Shown here: positions 9,633 through 19,689 of the stretch, piece by piece
Layout of the letters: each line of letters opens with the position of its first letter
How positions within the stretch are numbered: the first letter of the stretch is position 1
Source: Colwellia polaris
GTDB taxonomy: Bacteria; Pseudomonadota; Gammaproteobacteria; Enterobacterales; Alteromonadaceae
DNA: 64,000 nucleotides
Direction of reading: 5' to 3'
Assembly (NCBI RefSeq): GCF_002104515.1
Contig: NZ_NBOE01000001.1
Span: forward strand, 930,001 to 994,000
Notes under the pieces: generated by a model
Seen by the model: the letters and a program-made list of their open reading frames with translations, nothing else
Told to the model about the DNA's origin: nothing
The model's database searches: none
Position numbers and translations under genes: made by a program

Positions 9633-9884
9633 ATGACATTAACAGATAATAAACCTCGATTACGATGGGCTTGTCGACGCGGCATGCTAGAGTTAGATGT
9701 ACTATTTATGCCATTTGTTGAAGAAGCCTACGATGATCTCTCAGCTGAAAACAAAGCTATTTTCGAACGTTTATTAGTTTGCCAAGATCCTGAGTTGTTT
9801 GCTTGGTTTATGGGACACGAAATTTGTGAAGACAAAGAACTCAACGCCATGGTCCAAATTATATTACAGCGCGTTAAAGTATAA
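9633..9884 (+). CDS. sdhE: FAD assembly factor SdhE
   Basis: An 83-residue cytosolic protein that promotes covalent attachment of FAD to succinate dehydrogenase and fumarate reductase flavoproteins. The family's key RGxxE motif is visible as RRGMLELD near residues 15-22, followed by the helical bundle (FVEEAYDDLS, FERLLVCQDPELFAWFMG). Length is normal. It starts the sdhE-ygfX pair, facing away from ygfZ. Confidence 0.96.
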   Translation: MTLTDNKPRLRWACRRGMLELDVLFMPFVEEAYDDLSAENKAIFERLLVCQDPELFAWFMGHEICEDKELNAMVQIILQRVKV

Positions 9885-9885
9885 T

Positions 9886-10326
9886 ATTGAAGTATCGCCC
9901 TCTAAGCACAGGGCGATTTTTAATTGGTTATTTTATACGGTTTTTATCTATCTTACGATAACAGTGCTATTCGGCTTTTATCTTTGGTTAAGTCTTTTAT
10001 GCGTTAGCTGTTTAATTTTTCTTAATTATTTTCATCGCCAGATTTCTCTACTGCTTTCAAACCAACCAAGCTTGAGTCACAATACTTCAATTGATCATTC
10101 AATATTAGGCAACTTTTTTTTAACAGATACCGGTGAGTGCCAATTTAATAGCCAAGAAACTCTGCAAATATCAGCAAAATCTCAGATTAATTTATGGGGG
10201 TATTGGCTAGTATTTACAAAAAGTGATGCTGCCTTGAAAAAACATTTTGTTTTTAAAGACAGCATATCAAGACAAGATCAGGCACGTATTGCTCGTACCA
10301 TATTAAGGGTGAAGAAGTATGGCTAA
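9886..10326 (+). CDS. YgfX-like membrane protein (start uncertain)
   Basis: An inner-membrane protein of the YgfX (CptA) type that regularly follows sdhE. From IEVSPSKHRAIFNW onward it shows the family pattern: short polar start, two close membrane helices (about residues 15-55: FYTVFIYLTITVLFG, LSLLCVSCLIFL) and a cytoplasmic beta-rich tail ending ARTILRVKKYG. There is no ATG at the expected place. The family-like N-terminus begins at an ATT codon (9886) directly after the sdhE stop; the alternatives are in-frame TTG 9799 or GTG 9826 inside sdhE. I use 9886 (146 codons). Translation is probably coupled to sdhE. Confidence 0.7.
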   Translation: MEVSPSKHRAIFNWLFYTVFIYLTITVLFGFYLWLSLLCVSCLIFLNYFHRQISLLLSNQPSLSHNTSIDHSILGNFFLTDTGECQFNSQETLQISAKSQINLWGYWLVFTKSDAALKKHFVFKDSISRQDQARIARTILRVKKYG

Positions 10327-10410
10327 AAACAGTAGCGATGAAACAGTAGCGATGAAACAGTAGCGATGAAACAGTAGCGATGAAACAGTAGCGATGAAAC
10401 AGTAGCTATG
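10327..10410. repeat. Six tandem copies of a 14-bp unit
   Basis: The unit AAACAGTAGCGATG is repeated six times without spacer from 10327 to 10410; the last copy differs by one base (CTATG). It starts at the ygfX stop codon. The unit length is not a multiple of three, so it is not a coding repeat. It looks like slippage-generated sequence, which could vary in copy number between strains. Confidence 0.95.
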
Positions 10411-10463
10411 ACATTAAGTCTGAAAACACACTTGAATAAACTCAGCTAAAGCTAATCAACTAA

Positions 10464-12062
10464 TTACTCAGGTTTTAGAATCGTTACCTTAGCTTCTGCC
10501 TGTAAATCAGGGTAATCAAGCGTGTAGTGTAAGCCTCTGCTTTCTTTTCTTTCTAATGCAGAGCGTATAATTAACTCAGCTACCTGTACTAAGTTACGCA
10601 ACTCTAATAAATTGTTACTTACTCTGAAGTTACAATAATACTCTTCAATTTCACTTTGTAATAATTCAACGCGATGCAAGGCGCGTTCTAAACGTTTGGT
10701 TGTTCTTACGATGCCAACAAAATCCCACATAAATAATCGTAACTCGTGCCAATTATGTTGAATCACTACTTCTTCATCTGAGTTAGTTACGCGACTTTCA
10801 TCCCATGGCGGTAACTCAATGTTAGGTTTATTTAAATTAATGTTTTCTTCAATATCAATGGCGGCTGCACGAGCAAAAACAAGACATTCTAATAATGAGT
10901 TACTTGCCAAGCGATTTGCCCCATGTAAACCGGTGTAAGCAACTTCACCTATGGCATATAAATTTTCAATGTCTGTTTTACCTTGTTGGTTTATCATGAC
11001 ACCGCCACAAGTGTAATGCGCTGCAGGTACAACAGGCATAGGCTGCTTGGTAATATCAATACCTAATGCTAATGTTCTTTCATAAATGGTTGGAAAATGT
11101 TGCTTTATGAAGTCACTTGACTGGTGGCTTATATCTAAATACATACAGTCAGCGCCTAAGCGTTTCATTTCAAAATCGATTGCACGCGCTACGATATCTC
11201 TTGGTGCTAACTCTGCTCGTTCATCAAAACTAGGCATAAACCTAGTGCCATCAGGGCGAAGAAGCACTGCACCTTCACCGCGTAATGCTTCTGTTAACAA
11301 AAAGGTACCTGCTTTGGGGTGAAATAAGCAGGTAGGATGAAATTGGTTAAACTCCATGTTGGCAACACGACAACCGGCACGCCAAGCCATCGCAATACCG
11401 TCACCACTGGCCACATCTGGATTAGATGTGTATTGATAAACTTTACTTGCGCCACCAGTAGCTAAAATTGTTTTTCTGGCAAAAACACGCTCTACATGTT
11501 CGTCATTACGATTCCATACATAGGCGCCTATACATTCACGTTTTGCAATCGATTCATTATCTTGATAAACCAAGTCAATGGCATTGTAACGTTCAAATAT
11601 ACGTATTCTGCTATGATTTTTTACTTGAGAAACCAGCGTAGTTTGAATTGCTTGACCCGTTGCATCAGCAGAGTGCAAAATTCGTCGGTGGCTATGACCA
11701 CCCTCGCGGGTTAAATGATAATGAACATCTCCATTCTCACCAGGTTCGTCTTGATCAAAGTTTACACCTTTATCAATTAACCATTCTAAGCACTTTTTCG
11801 CATTTTCAGCAGTATATTGTACTGCGGTTTCATCACATAAACCTGCACCGGCAATTAAAGTGTCAGTAACATGAGAAGCCACACTGTCATTTTCATCGAA
11901 TACTGCGGCAACGCCTCCTTGAGCATAAAAGGTTGAACCATCATTTATTTGTCCTTTACTCAGTATGATAACATCAGCATTTTTTGCTAAATGAAGAGCT
12001 AATGATAGTCCTGCGGCGCCACTGCCAATAATTAAAACGTCACAATTGTGTTGTTGATTCAT
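10464..12062 (-). CDS. nadB: L-aspartate oxidase
   Basis: A flavoprotein that oxidises L-aspartate to iminoaspartate, the first step of de novo NAD synthesis. It is 532 residues, as usual. The N-terminal FAD-binding motif is [19 protein letters not shown]; the substrate/FAD segment [10 protein letters not shown]-type is seen as [14 protein letters not shown]; the catalytic Arg-rich region is [11 protein letters not shown]; and HYTCGGV with [21 protein letters not shown] marks the C-terminal FAD part. It is divergent from rpoE, with a 220-bp shared upstream region, the standard nadB/rpoE arrangement. Confidence 0.98.
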   Translation of the reverse strand: MNQQHNCDVLIIGSGAAGLSLALHLAKNADVIILSKGQINDGSTFYAQGGVAAVFDENDSVASHVTDTLIAGAGLCDETAVQYTAENAKKCLEWLIDKGVNFDQDEPGENGDVHYHLTREGGHSHRRILHSADATGQAIQTTLVSQVKNHSRIRIFERYNAIDLVYQDNESIAKRECIGAYVWNRNDEHVERVFARKTILATGGASKVYQYTSNPDVASGDGIAMAWRAGCRVANMEFNQFHPTCLFHPKAGTFLLTEALRGEGAVLLRPDGTRFMPSFDERAELAPRDIVARAIDFEMKRLGADCMYLDISHQSSDFIKQHFPTIYERTLALGIDITKQPMPVVPAAHYTCGGVMINQQGKTDIENLYAIGEVAYTGLHGANRLASNSLLECLVFARAAAIDIEENINLNKPNIELPPWDESRVTNSDEEVVIQHNWHELRLFMWDFVGIVRTTKRLERALHRVELLQSEIEEYYCNFRVSNNLLELRNLVQVAELIIRSALERKESRGLHYTLDYPDLQAEAKVTILKPE

Positions 12063-12177
12063 ATATTTTTGAAATTGAGGTACAATAATTGATAGCTCAA
12101 TATTAGCTTTTATTGCAGTTACAGAACAGCACTAAACTATTTTTATAAATAAAAATTAATTTTTTTCAATATTTATC

Positions 12178-12204
12178 GAACTTTTTAACACAAGGCTAGT
12201 CCTA
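12178..12204 (+). promoter_or_regulatory. Predicted sigma-E promoter of rpoE
   Basis: GAACTT (12178-12183), a 16-bp spacer, then TCCTA (12200-12204). This matches the known sigma-E consensus GAACTT-N16/17-TCTRA. It lies 78 bp upstream of the rpoE ATG and would give the usual autoregulation of the rpoE-rseABC operon. Confidence 0.75.
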
Positions 12205-12282
12205 CTTGTAGCGTTTGCCATGAGCCAGATGTAAACCAGTTGTAGATAAGTTAAATAATGGTGAGTAGGAGATACGGCTCAA

Positions 12283-12861
12283 ATGAGCGAACAGAACGTT
12301 GACCAAAAGTTGGTTGAGCGGGTGCAACGTGGTGATAAAAACGCATTTAACCTGCTGGTAACTAAGTACCAACATAAAGTAGCAAATTTGGTTTCACGCT
12401 ATGTTAAAAACCATAGTGATGTACCTGATATAGTACAAGAAGCATTTATTAAAGCTTATCGCGCCTTACCTAATTTTAGAGGCGACAGTGCCTTTTATAC
12501 TTGGCTTTATCGAATAGCGGTTAATTGTGCAAAGAATCATTTAGTCGCAGGAGGACGTAAACCTCCCGGCTCAGATATTGATGTTGAAGATGCAGAAATT
12601 TATGATTCAGGCGAAGCTTTACGAGAAAATGCCTCACCTGAGAAATTATTACTAACAGCTGAAATTAAGCAGGTTGTATTTAAAACCATTGAGCAATTGC
12701 CAGAAGATTTACGTACAGCAATTAACTTAAGAGAGTTGGAAGGCTTAAGTTATGAAGAAATTGCAACGATTATGGATTGTCCTGTTGGTACTGTGCGCTC
12801 AAGAATATTTAGAGCGCGTGATGCAGTAGATAAAAAAATTAGGCCGTTATTGCAAGAATAG
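12283..12861 (+). CDS. rpoE: RNA polymerase sigma-E factor
   Basis: The extracytoplasmic-function sigma factor for envelope stress, 192 residues. Region 2 (FNLLVTKYQHKVANLVSRYV, DVPDIVQEAFIKAYRALPNFRG, FYTWLYRIAVNCAKNHL) and region 4 (LPEDLRTAINLRELEGLSYEEIATIMDCPVGTVRSRIFRAR) are both complete and close to E. coli RpoE. A good GTAGGAGA ribosome-binding site precedes the ATG. It heads rpoE-rseA-rseB-rseC and has a sigma-E-type promoter upstream. Confidence 0.98.
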   Translation: MSEQNVDQKLVERVQRGDKNAFNLLVTKYQHKVANLVSRYVKNHSDVPDIVQEAFIKAYRALPNFRGDSAFYTWLYRIAVNCAKNHLVAGGRKPPGSDIDVEDAEIYDSGEALRENASPEKLLLTAEIKQVVFKTIEQLPEDLRTAINLRELEGLSYEEIATIMDCPVGTVRSRIFRARDAVDKKIRPLLQE

Positions 12862-12936
12862 CAAAGCAAGTACAAAGAGTATTACTCAATTATTTTTTTG
12901 AGTGATGAATGAAGTATTAGATTTTAAGGTATATTT

Positions 12937-13530
12937 ATGAGTGAAAATAAGTTTGAGAATGTATCGTCGGTTGTTGATAATTATCAGCAAACAGATGAAT
13001 TGTTTGATGAAATACTCAACGACTCACACTTGTCAGCAACCTGGCAGCGCTACCATTTAATGGGTGATGTTATGCGCGGTGATACTTCTGATGTTATTAA
13101 TCTTGATCTCTCTTCAACTATAGCTTCCGCTATTGCTGACGAACCAACAATTTTAGCACCTCGTGCAAATAATAATGTCGTTGATAAATTAAAGGCAAAA
13201 GTTGTACAGTTTGCTAAGCCTTTTGGTCAAATGGCCATTGCTGCTTCTGCGGCAGGTCTTATGGTTATGGGAGTTCAGCAAAACTCAGCAGACAACGATG
13301 TTTTATTACCAGAGACTCAAGTTGTAAAAACCATGCCATTTGGTGGCGTTGCAGAACCGGTAAGTTTAAACTTCCAACAAACCAGTCGTACAAGTGAAAA
13401 ACAAGCGTTTATTGAACAGCAAAGACGTTTTCAAGCGTTATTGTCTGATCATCATCAACAAGTTAAATTAAGCTCAGTTGATGTAAACTCAACAACTGAA
13501 CAAGATAAGGCTGCAGAATCAGCTAAATGA
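12937..13530 (+). CDS. rseA: Anti-sigma-E factor RseA
   Basis: An inner-membrane anti-sigma factor that holds sigma-E at the membrane and is degraded by DegS/RseP under stress. The cytoplasmic N-terminal domain shows the conserved ATWQRYHLMGDVMRGD near residues 37-52; a single hydrophobic segment (MAIAASAAGLMVMGV, about residues 98-112) is followed by a periplasmic Gln-rich part. It is 197 residues. The 75-bp gap to rpoE contains a 9-bp hairpin with a T-rich loop (12881-12906), which might tune the rpoE:rseA ratio. Its stop overlaps the rseB start by 4 bp. Confidence 0.93.
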   Translation: MSENKFENVSSVVDNYQQTDELFDEILNDSHLSATWQRYHLMGDVMRGDTSDVINLDLSSTIASAIADEPTILAPRANNNVVDKLKAKVVQFAKPFGQMAIAASAAGLMVMGVQQNSADNDVLLPETQVVKTMPFGGVAEPVSLNFQQTSRTSEKQAFIEQQRRFQALLSDHHQQVKLSSVDVNSTTEQDKAAESAK

Positions 13531-14489
13531 AATTAATATCAAGTCTGCTGCTATTGGTCACCATTAGCACATCAGTAGCAGCCAATGAAAATGAACAAGC
13601 AGAACCTTGGCTTGAACGCCTTGCACAATCCTTACAAACGCTAAACTTTAGTACTTCATTTGTTGTTGTTAAAAATAATCAAGCTGAGCCTTATCATTGG
13701 TTTCATGGTGTTGATGAAAGTGGCAACGAATTAGAAATATTGTCTTTATTAAATGGCCCTCGACGAGATGTATTACGTAAGCACAATACGGTAAGTTATA
13801 TTGAACCTGAAGCACCTCCATACTCAGTATCTTCACAACAAATAGCGGGTCCTATTCCAGCTGTTTTACGTGAAGGTGTTACACAACTGGCCAAAACTTA
13901 TGACTTTATTTCTGTAGGGCGTAGCCGTGTTTTAGGGCGACCAGCTCAATTAATTCGTATTGTTTCTAAAGACGTTTATCGATATGGTCATTGGCTTTGG
14001 TTAGATCAAAAAACCGGTATGTTATTGAAATTGGCCTTAGCAAACCGTACTGGGCAATTACTGGAACAAATTCAATTTACGCATTTAGATATTACCGATG
14101 ATTTAAGCGAAAGCTTAATGCAACTTCAGCAAACCGCCTTGCCTGCTGTGATTGAAATACCAGACGGTTATCAAGAACAAGTGCTTCAGTGGCAAGTGAA
14201 GTGGTTACCTGAGGGCTTCACGCGATTAAATGCGAACCGTCATCGTATGTCTTCGACTAAAAAGCCTGTTGAGTTTATGCTTTTTAATGATGGCTTAGTT
14301 GATGTTTCAGTTTATGTTAACCAGTCAGAAGAAAGACAAAGAGCAACCGATTACGTTATGGACGGCGCAACCGTTGTATTAAACCAAGTTATTAACGGTT
14401 TTGAAGTAAGCGTAGTGGGTAAAATTCCAGCCAAAACGGCAAAAGCGATTGCTGACTCTGTTATTTTCACGCCTAAAGAACTGCCATGA
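13527..14489 (+). CDS. rseB: Sigma-E regulatory protein RseB
   Basis: A periplasmic protein that binds RseA and shields it from proteolysis, releasing it when it senses mislocalised lipoprotein or LPS. It has 320 residues with a signal peptide MKLISSLLLLVTISTSVAANE. The large N-terminal LolA-like domain (WLERLAQSLQTLNFSTSFV, YRYGHWLWLDQKTGMLLKLAL) and the smaller C-terminal domain (LQWQVKWLPEGFTRL, EFMLFNDGLVDVSVYV) are both present. ATGA overlaps with rseA upstream and rseC downstream indicate coupled translation. Confidence 0.96.
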   Translation: MKLISSLLLLVTISTSVAANENEQAEPWLERLAQSLQTLNFSTSFVVVKNNQAEPYHWFHGVDESGNELEILSLLNGPRRDVLRKHNTVSYIEPEAPPYSVSSQQIAGPIPAVLREGVTQLAKTYDFISVGRSRVLGRPAQLIRIVSKDVYRYGHWLWLDQKTGMLLKLALANRTGQLLEQIQFTHLDITDDLSESLMQLQQTALPAVIEIPDGYQEQVLQWQVKWLPEGFTRLNANRHRMSSTKKPVEFMLFNDGLVDVSVYVNQSEERQRATDYVMDGATVVLNQVINGFEVSVVGKIPAKTAKAIADSVIFTPKELP

Positions 14490-14962
14490 TTGAAGAAAAG
14501 GCGACAGTAGTCGCCATCGATAATGATAACGTTACTGTCACTAGTTTAATCAAATCAGCTTGTGGTGGTTGTCAGCAAGTTGATAACTGCGGCAGTGGCC
14601 AGGTAGCGAAAGCATTTCCACAAAAAAAACTAACTTTAACGATAAAGTCACCCTTAGCACTCGCATTGGGTGACCATGTTATTTTAGGTTTGAATGAAAG
14701 TGCTTTATTACAATCAGCTTGGCAAGTTTATTTATGGCCACTGTTAGGCTTAATAATATCGTCTTGGTTTGGCCAGTGGTTAGTAAACAACGCCATTTTA
14801 CCTCATGAAATTTTCGCTATTATTTTTGGCTTTATTGGTGGTTATAGCGGATTTTTATTAGCTAAAAAGCAACAAATAAAAAGTGCTACCTGCGCAAAAC
14901 TAGCACCAAAAATAATCCGTAAAGAACCTCAAAACATCGCGATTACAGAAATCACTGATTGA
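14486..14962 (+). CDS. rseC: SoxR-reducing / sigma-E regulatory protein RseC
   Basis: An inner-membrane protein (158 residues) with an N-terminal cytoplasmic Cys cluster (SACGGCQQVDNCG, about residues 24-36) and two transmembrane helices (about 75-92 and 105-123). In relatives it contributes to positive modulation of sigma-E and, with the Rsx complex, to SoxR reduction. Last gene of the rpoE-rseABC operon, overlapping rseB by 4 bp; lepA starts 89 bp later. Confidence 0.94.
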   Translation: MIEEKATVVAIDNDNVTVTSLIKSACGGCQQVDNCGSGQVAKAFPQKKLTLTIKSPLALALGDHVILGLNESALLQSAWQVYLWPLLGLIISSWFGQWLVNNAILPHEIFAIIFGFIGGYSGFLLAKKQQIKSATCAKLAPKIIRKEPQNIAITEITD

Positions 14963-15050
14963 TTCGCAACAAAAGATAGCCCCAACGCGCTAAATTCGTT
15001 AAAATCTCGCCATAATTGAATTAACTACAAGCTTATTTGACTTCCCATTT

Positions 15051-16841
15051 ATGAAACATATTCGAAATTTTTCTATTATCGCCCATATTGATCACGGTAA
15101 ATCAACGCTATCAGATCGCCTAATACAACATTGTGGTGGTCTACAACAACGTGAAATGGCAGCTCAAGTACTTGATTCTATGGATATTGAGCGCGAGCGT
15201 GGTATTACCATTAAAGCGCAAAGTGTAACACTAGACTATAAAGCGAAGGATGGTGAAACTTACCAACTTAACTTTATCGATACGCCCGGCCATGTTGATT
15301 TTTCTTATGAAGTATCACGCTCTTTAGCCTCTTGTGAAGGTGCGCTATTAGTTGTAGATGCCGGTCAAGGTGTTGAAGCGCAAACGGTAGCGAATTGTTA
15401 TACCGCCATCGAAATGGAATTAGAAGTTATTCCAATCCTAAATAAAATTGATTTACCACAAGCCGATCCTGAGCGCGTTAGTGAAGAAATTGAAGACATT
15501 ATTGGTATTGATGCAACGGGTGCTGTGACTTGTTCAGCGAAAACAGGTTTAGGTATTGAAGATGTATTAGAAACTATAGTCGAAAATATACCACCGCCGG
15601 TAGGTGATTCAGACGCACCACTTCAAGCGCTTATTATCGACTCATGGTTCGATAATTACCAAGGGGTAGTGTCTTTAGTAAGAATCATGAATGGCCAGGT
15701 TAAAAAAGGCGATAAAATGGTGGTTATGTCGACAGGACAAAACCATATTATCGACAAAGTAGGTATTTTTACACCTAAGCAAACCGATACTGGTATCTTA
15801 AAAGCGGGTGAAGTTGGCTTTATCATTGCCGGTATTAAAGAAATACATGGTGCACCTGTAGGTGACACTATCACTATTCTTAAAAAAGAAGCTGATAAAG
15901 CTTTACCTGGATTTAAACGCGTTCAACCGCAAGTGTACGCAGGTATTTTCCCAATAAGCTCTGACGATTATGAAAATTTTCGTGATGCTTTGAATAAATT
16001 AAGTTTGAACGATGCCTCGTTATTTTTTGAACCTGAAAATTCATCAGCGCTTGGTTTTGGTTTCCGAATCGGCTTCCTGGGTATGCTGCACATGGAAATT
16101 ATTCAAGAGCGACTAGCTCGTGAATATGACCTTGACTTAATCACCACTGCGCCTACAGTAAATTATGAAATAGCCTGTACTAATGGTGACGTTATCTCTA
16201 TTGATAACCCAAGCGACATGCCAGCAACAAATAATATTGATGAAATACGTGAGCCAATTGTACAAGCGAATATTTTAGTGCCACAAGAACATTTAGGTAA
16301 TGTTATTACTTTATGTATTGAAAAACGTGGGGTACAAAAAGACATTATTTATCACGGCAATCAAGTTGCGGTAACTTATGAATTACCAATGGCTGAAGTA
16401 GTCATGGACTTTTTTGATAAGTTAAAATCAACCAGTCGCGGATACGCTTCATTAGATTATCATTTCGTACGTTTCCAAGCCGCTGACATGGTGCGTGTTG
16501 ATGTCATGATTAACGGTGATAGAGTTGATGCCTTAGCTATGATCACGCATCGCGCGAATTCAGTTCCTCGCGGTCGTATGTTAGTTGAGAAGCTAAAAGA
16601 ATTAATTCATCGACAAATGTTTGATATCGCTATTCAAGCGACTATTGGTAACAATGTTATCGCGCGTACAACCGTTAAGCAATTGCGTAAAAACGTAACC
16701 GCAAAATGTTACGGTGGTGATATCTCGCGTAAGAAAAAATTATTACAAAAACAAAAAGATGGTAAGAAACGCATGAAGCAAGTAGGTAATGTTGAAGTAC
16801 CTCAAGAAGCGTTTTTAGCTGTACTTAAACTGGATAAATAA
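15051..16841 (+). CDS. lepA: Elongation factor 4 (LepA)
   Basis: A ribosome-dependent GTPase of 596 residues, standard length. GTPase motifs: [15 protein letters not shown] (G1), [12 protein letters not shown] (G2), DTPGHVDF (G3), [10 protein letters not shown] (G4) and SAKTGLG (G5). The LepA-specific C-terminal domain is seen in [23 protein letters not shown] and the basic [29 protein letters not shown]. The gene follows rseC and precedes lepB, the classic lepA-lepB order. Confidence 0.99.
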   Translation: MKHIRNFSIIAHIDHGKSTLSDRLIQHCGGLQQREMAAQVLDSMDIERERGITIKAQSVTLDYKAKDGETYQLNFIDTPGHVDFSYEVSRSLASCEGALLVVDAGQGVEAQTVANCYTAIEMELEVIPILNKIDLPQADPERVSEEIEDIIGIDATGAVTCSAKTGLGIEDVLETIVENIPPPVGDSDAPLQALIIDSWFDNYQGVVSLVRIMNGQVKKGDKMVVMSTGQNHIIDKVGIFTPKQTDTGILKAGEVGFIIAGIKEIHGAPVGDTITILKKEADKALPGFKRVQPQVYAGIFPISSDDYENFRDALNKLSLNDASLFFEPENSSALGFGFRIGFLGMLHMEIIQERLAREYDLDLITTAPTVNYEIACTNGDVISIDNPSDMPATNNIDEIREPIVQANILVPQEHLGNVITLCIEKRGVQKDIIYHGNQVAVTYELPMAEVVMDFFDKLKSTSRGYASLDYHFVRFQAADMVRVDVMINGDRVDALAMITHRANSVPRGRMLVEKLKELIHRQMFDIAIQATIGNNVIARTTVKQLRKNVTAKCYGGDISRKKKLLQKQKDGKKRMKQVGNVEVPQEAFLAVLKLDK

Positions 16842-16962
16842 TTAATCAAACCGGTGACTTACTAACATGACTTTTTTGCTACTTTACAGTGTTTAAAAGT
16901 AACCAAGTAAGTCATTTACTCATCAGTTTGATCTTAGTGAAGAACGAATAAATAGGAATAAT

Positions 16963-17883
16963 ATGGCAGTTTACTTTTCAATTTTTCTAGTCATTGTTAC
17001 CGTAGTTACTGGTATTGTATGGCTTGCGGATAAGTTTTATTTAGCACCGCAAAGGCAGCTTAAATTAGCAGCAACACAAGCACAATGTGATGGCGAATTA
17101 AGTGATGATGTTGTAAGAAAAATCGTAGAAGCACCTGCTTTTATTGATACGCCAGTACAAATATTTCCTGTTATTGCCTTTGTTTTAATACTACGTTCAT
17201 TTATTTACGAGCCATTCCAAATTCCGTCTGGTTCTATGATGCCAACCTTGCTTGATGGTGACTTTATTTTGGTCAATAAATTTAACTACGGTTTACGCGA
17301 TCCTGTGGCACGTAATAAGTTTGTTGAAGTAGGTTTGCCTGAGCGTGGCGATGTTGTGGTATTTAAATACCCACAAAACCCACAAATTGATTATATTAAG
17401 CGCGTAGTAGGCTTACCGGGTGATAGGGTAATTTATAAAAATAAAATTTTATACATTAAGCCTGCATGTACAGTGTCAGATGATAAATGTCCTGACTTTG
17501 AACAAGTAGAACAAACCTTTAAAAATAAAACTGATTATAACGACCAAGGCATGCCGTTATCACGTTACACCTCAACCATGGGTGAGAAAACGCATGACTT
17601 ATTAGTTAATGAGCAAATTTTACCGCGCGTTCAACACTATTTTAGACAAGGTGGCACTCAAAATAATGAATTTGTTGTTCCTAAAGGGCAATACTTTGTT
17701 ATGGGTGATAATCGTGATAATAGCTTAGATGGACGATTTTGGGGCTTTGTACCTGAAGAAAACCTAGTCGGAGAGGCTGTTGCTATCTGGATGAGCTTTG
17801 ATTTCGAGCGTTCAACAGACAGCTTTTTACCAAGTTGGATACCAACCAATGTGCGTTTTTCTCGAATCGGCGGAATTGAATAG
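16963..17883 (+). CDS. lepB: Signal peptidase I
   Basis: The membrane-bound serine protease that cleaves signal peptides of exported pre-proteins. It is 306 residues. The N-terminal membrane helix is [20 protein letters not shown]; a second hydrophobic segment is [14 protein letters not shown]-like near 68-80. The Ser/Lys dyad is visible: Ser91 in PSGSMMPTL and Lys146 in [11 protein letters not shown]; box E is [19 protein letters not shown] 9-bp inverted repeat (TGACTTACT 16855-16863 / 16906-16914) lies in the gap after lepA. rnc begins 2 bp after the stop. Confidence 0.98.
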   Translation: MAVYFSIFLVIVTVVTGIVWLADKFYLAPQRQLKLAATQAQCDGELSDDVVRKIVEAPAFIDTPVQIFPVIAFVLILRSFIYEPFQIPSGSMMPTLLDGDFILVNKFNYGLRDPVARNKFVEVGLPERGDVVVFKYPQNPQIDYIKRVVGLPGDRVIYKNKILYIKPACTVSDDKCPDFEQVEQTFKNKTDYNDQGMPLSRYTSTMGEKTHDLLVNEQILPRVQHYFRQGGTQNNEFVVPKGQYFVMGDNRDNSLDGRFWGFVPEENLVGEAVAIWMSFDFERSTDSFLPSWIPTNVRFSRIGGIE

Positions 17884-17885
17884 CT

Positions 17886-18575
17886 GTGTTACTTAATCCT
17901 ACCGCGATTGCGCGGCTATCAAAAAAAATTGGCTATACTTTCAAAGAGCCTAACTTATTGGTGCAAGCGTTAACGCACCGAAGTGCTAAAGGTGCTCACA
18001 ATGAGCGCTTAGAGTTCTTAGGTGACTCAATTTTAGGTTTTGTTATTGCTGAATCTCTGTATCAAAAATTTCCAAAACAAGCTGAAGGCGATTTAACACG
18101 TATGCGCTCAAGCTTGGTAAAAGGCGTAACCTTAGCAGAAGTGGGTCGCTCCTTCGATTTAGGACAGTATTTAATCTTAGGTCCAGGCGAACTTAAAAGT
18201 GGTGGTCATCGTAGAGACTCTATTCTTGAAGATGCAATTGAAGCTATCCTTGGAGCTGTTTATTTAGATTCAGACTTACCAACCTGCCAAGCACTTATTT
18301 TAAGTTGGTTTGAGAAGCGATTAGCCGATATAAAACCAGGTAATGAGCAAAAAGACCCAAAAACGCGTTTGCAAGAATACTTGCAAGGGCGAAAAATTCC
18401 ATTGCCACAATATGATGTAATTAATACCACTGGGCAATCGCATAATCAGCAATTCACGGTTCGTTGCACAACCAGTGTGCTTGAAAATGAAGTAATTACA
18501 AAAGGCACTAGCCGTCGTAAAGCTGAGCAATCAGCGGCTTTGCAAGTGCTTACATTAATCGAAAAAGCTAAATAG
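17886..18575 (+). CDS. rnc: Ribonuclease III
   Basis: The double-strand-specific endoribonuclease of rRNA processing, 229 residues. The nuclease signature is [16 protein letters not shown] near residue 37, with a second acidic set in [18 protein letters not shown]. The C-terminal dsRNA-binding domain starts at [20 protein letters not shown] and ends with [14 protein letters not shown]. The start is a GTG just 2 bp after the lepB stop, so translation is likely coupled. era follows 31 bp later. Confidence 0.98.
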   Translation: MLLNPTAIARLSKKIGYTFKEPNLLVQALTHRSAKGAHNERLEFLGDSILGFVIAESLYQKFPKQAEGDLTRMRSSLVKGVTLAEVGRSFDLGQYLILGPGELKSGGHRRDSILEDAIEAILGAVYLDSDLPTCQALILSWFEKRLADIKPGNEQKDPKTRLQEYLQGRKIPLPQYDVINTTGQSHNQQFTVRCTTSVLENEVITKGTSRRKAEQSAALQVLTLIEKAK

Positions 18576-18606
18576 CTTTTTTGACAATAAAGTTGATAAT
18601 TTAATT

Positions 18607-19518
18607 ATGACTACAGAACAAACCCATTGCGGTCTTATCGCTATCGTTGGTCGACCAAATGTTGGTAAATCTACATTACTTAATACTTTGCTTGGTCAAA
18701 AGGTAAGTATTACCTCGCGTAAACCGCAAACGACACGCCATCGTATACTAGGTATATTAACTGAAGGTAATAACCAAGCTGTATTAGTTGATACTCCTGG
18801 ACTTCACTCAGAAGAAAAACGAGCCATTAACCGTTTAATGAACCGTGCAGCAAGCAGTACGTTAGCTGAAGTTGAAACCGTGGTATTTTTAGTTGAGGGG
18901 ACGCATTGGACTACAGACGATGAAATGGTACTCACTAAAATTAAAAACAGTGGTGCGCCATGTGTTTTAGTGGTGAACAAAATTGACAATATTCAAGATA
19001 GAGACACTTTGCTGCCACATTTACAAAAGTTAGGTGCTTTGCATGATTTTGCCGATATTGTGCCTATTTCCGCCAGTAAAGGTGACAACGTTGCTGCAAT
19101 TAAAGATATTTGTTTTAAAGCACTACCTGAAGGCGATTTCTGGTTCCCAGAAGATTATATTACCGACCGTTCAAGTCGTTTTATGGCATCAGAGATTGTT
19201 CGCGAGAAACTGATCCGCTTTACAGGTGATGAGTTACCTTACTCAACTACTGTTGAAATAGAACAGTTTAAGATTGATGATAAAGGTGTTTTGCATATTA
19301 ACGCCTTAATCTTAGTTGAGAGAGCAACCCAAAAACGCATGGTTATTGGTAATAAAGGCGAAAAATTAAAAGTTATTGGCCAAGAATCAAGACGCGATAT
19401 GGAAAACTTATTTGAACGTAAAGTTTTTTTAGAAACGTGGGTTAAAGTCAAATCAGGCTGGGCAGATGACGAACGAGCGTTAAGAAGTTTAGGTTACGGT
19501 GATGATTATTCAGGTTAG
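18607..19518 (+). CDS. era: GTPase Era
   Basis: A GTPase that binds the 3' end of 16S rRNA and assists 30S assembly; 303 residues. GTPase motifs [18 protein letters not shown] and NKID are clear, with the effector region [10 protein letters not shown]. The C-terminal KH domain contains [21 protein letters not shown]. It follows rnc in the lepB-rnc-era unit, and recO comes next after a 171-bp gap. Confidence 0.98.
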   Translation: MTTEQTHCGLIAIVGRPNVGKSTLLNTLLGQKVSITSRKPQTTRHRILGILTEGNNQAVLVDTPGLHSEEKRAINRLMNRAASSTLAEVETVVFLVEGTHWTTDDEMVLTKIKNSGAPCVLVVNKIDNIQDRDTLLPHLQKLGALHDFADIVPISASKGDNVAAIKDICFKALPEGDFWFPEDYITDRSSRFMASEIVREKLIRFTGDELPYSTTVEIEQFKIDDKGVLHINALILVERATQKRMVIGNKGEKLKVIGQESRRDMENLFERKVFLETWVKVKSGWADDERALRSLGYGDDYSG

Positions 19519-19582
19519 TTGTCAGAGACTAACCTAAGTTCGATAGCATAGATTAATAGTTTTTATTATCTCAGAACATTAG

Positions 19583-19619
19583 AGTTGCTTAGATCTGATC
19601 ATCAACGAAGCAACTTTTG
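19583..19619 (+). terminator. Possible terminator after era
   Basis: AGTTGCTT (19583-19590) and AAGCAACT (19608-19615) form a perfect 8-bp stem followed by TTTT. The 17-nt loop contains smaller palindromes. It lies 65 bp after the era stop. The stem is AT-rich, so efficiency is doubtful. Confidence 0.45.
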
Positions 19620-19689
19620 TGTTCAACTTCCATATTCTCACTGAGTAAATAGTTCGATAGCCTTGAACCAACTTAGATAGCAGATACTA

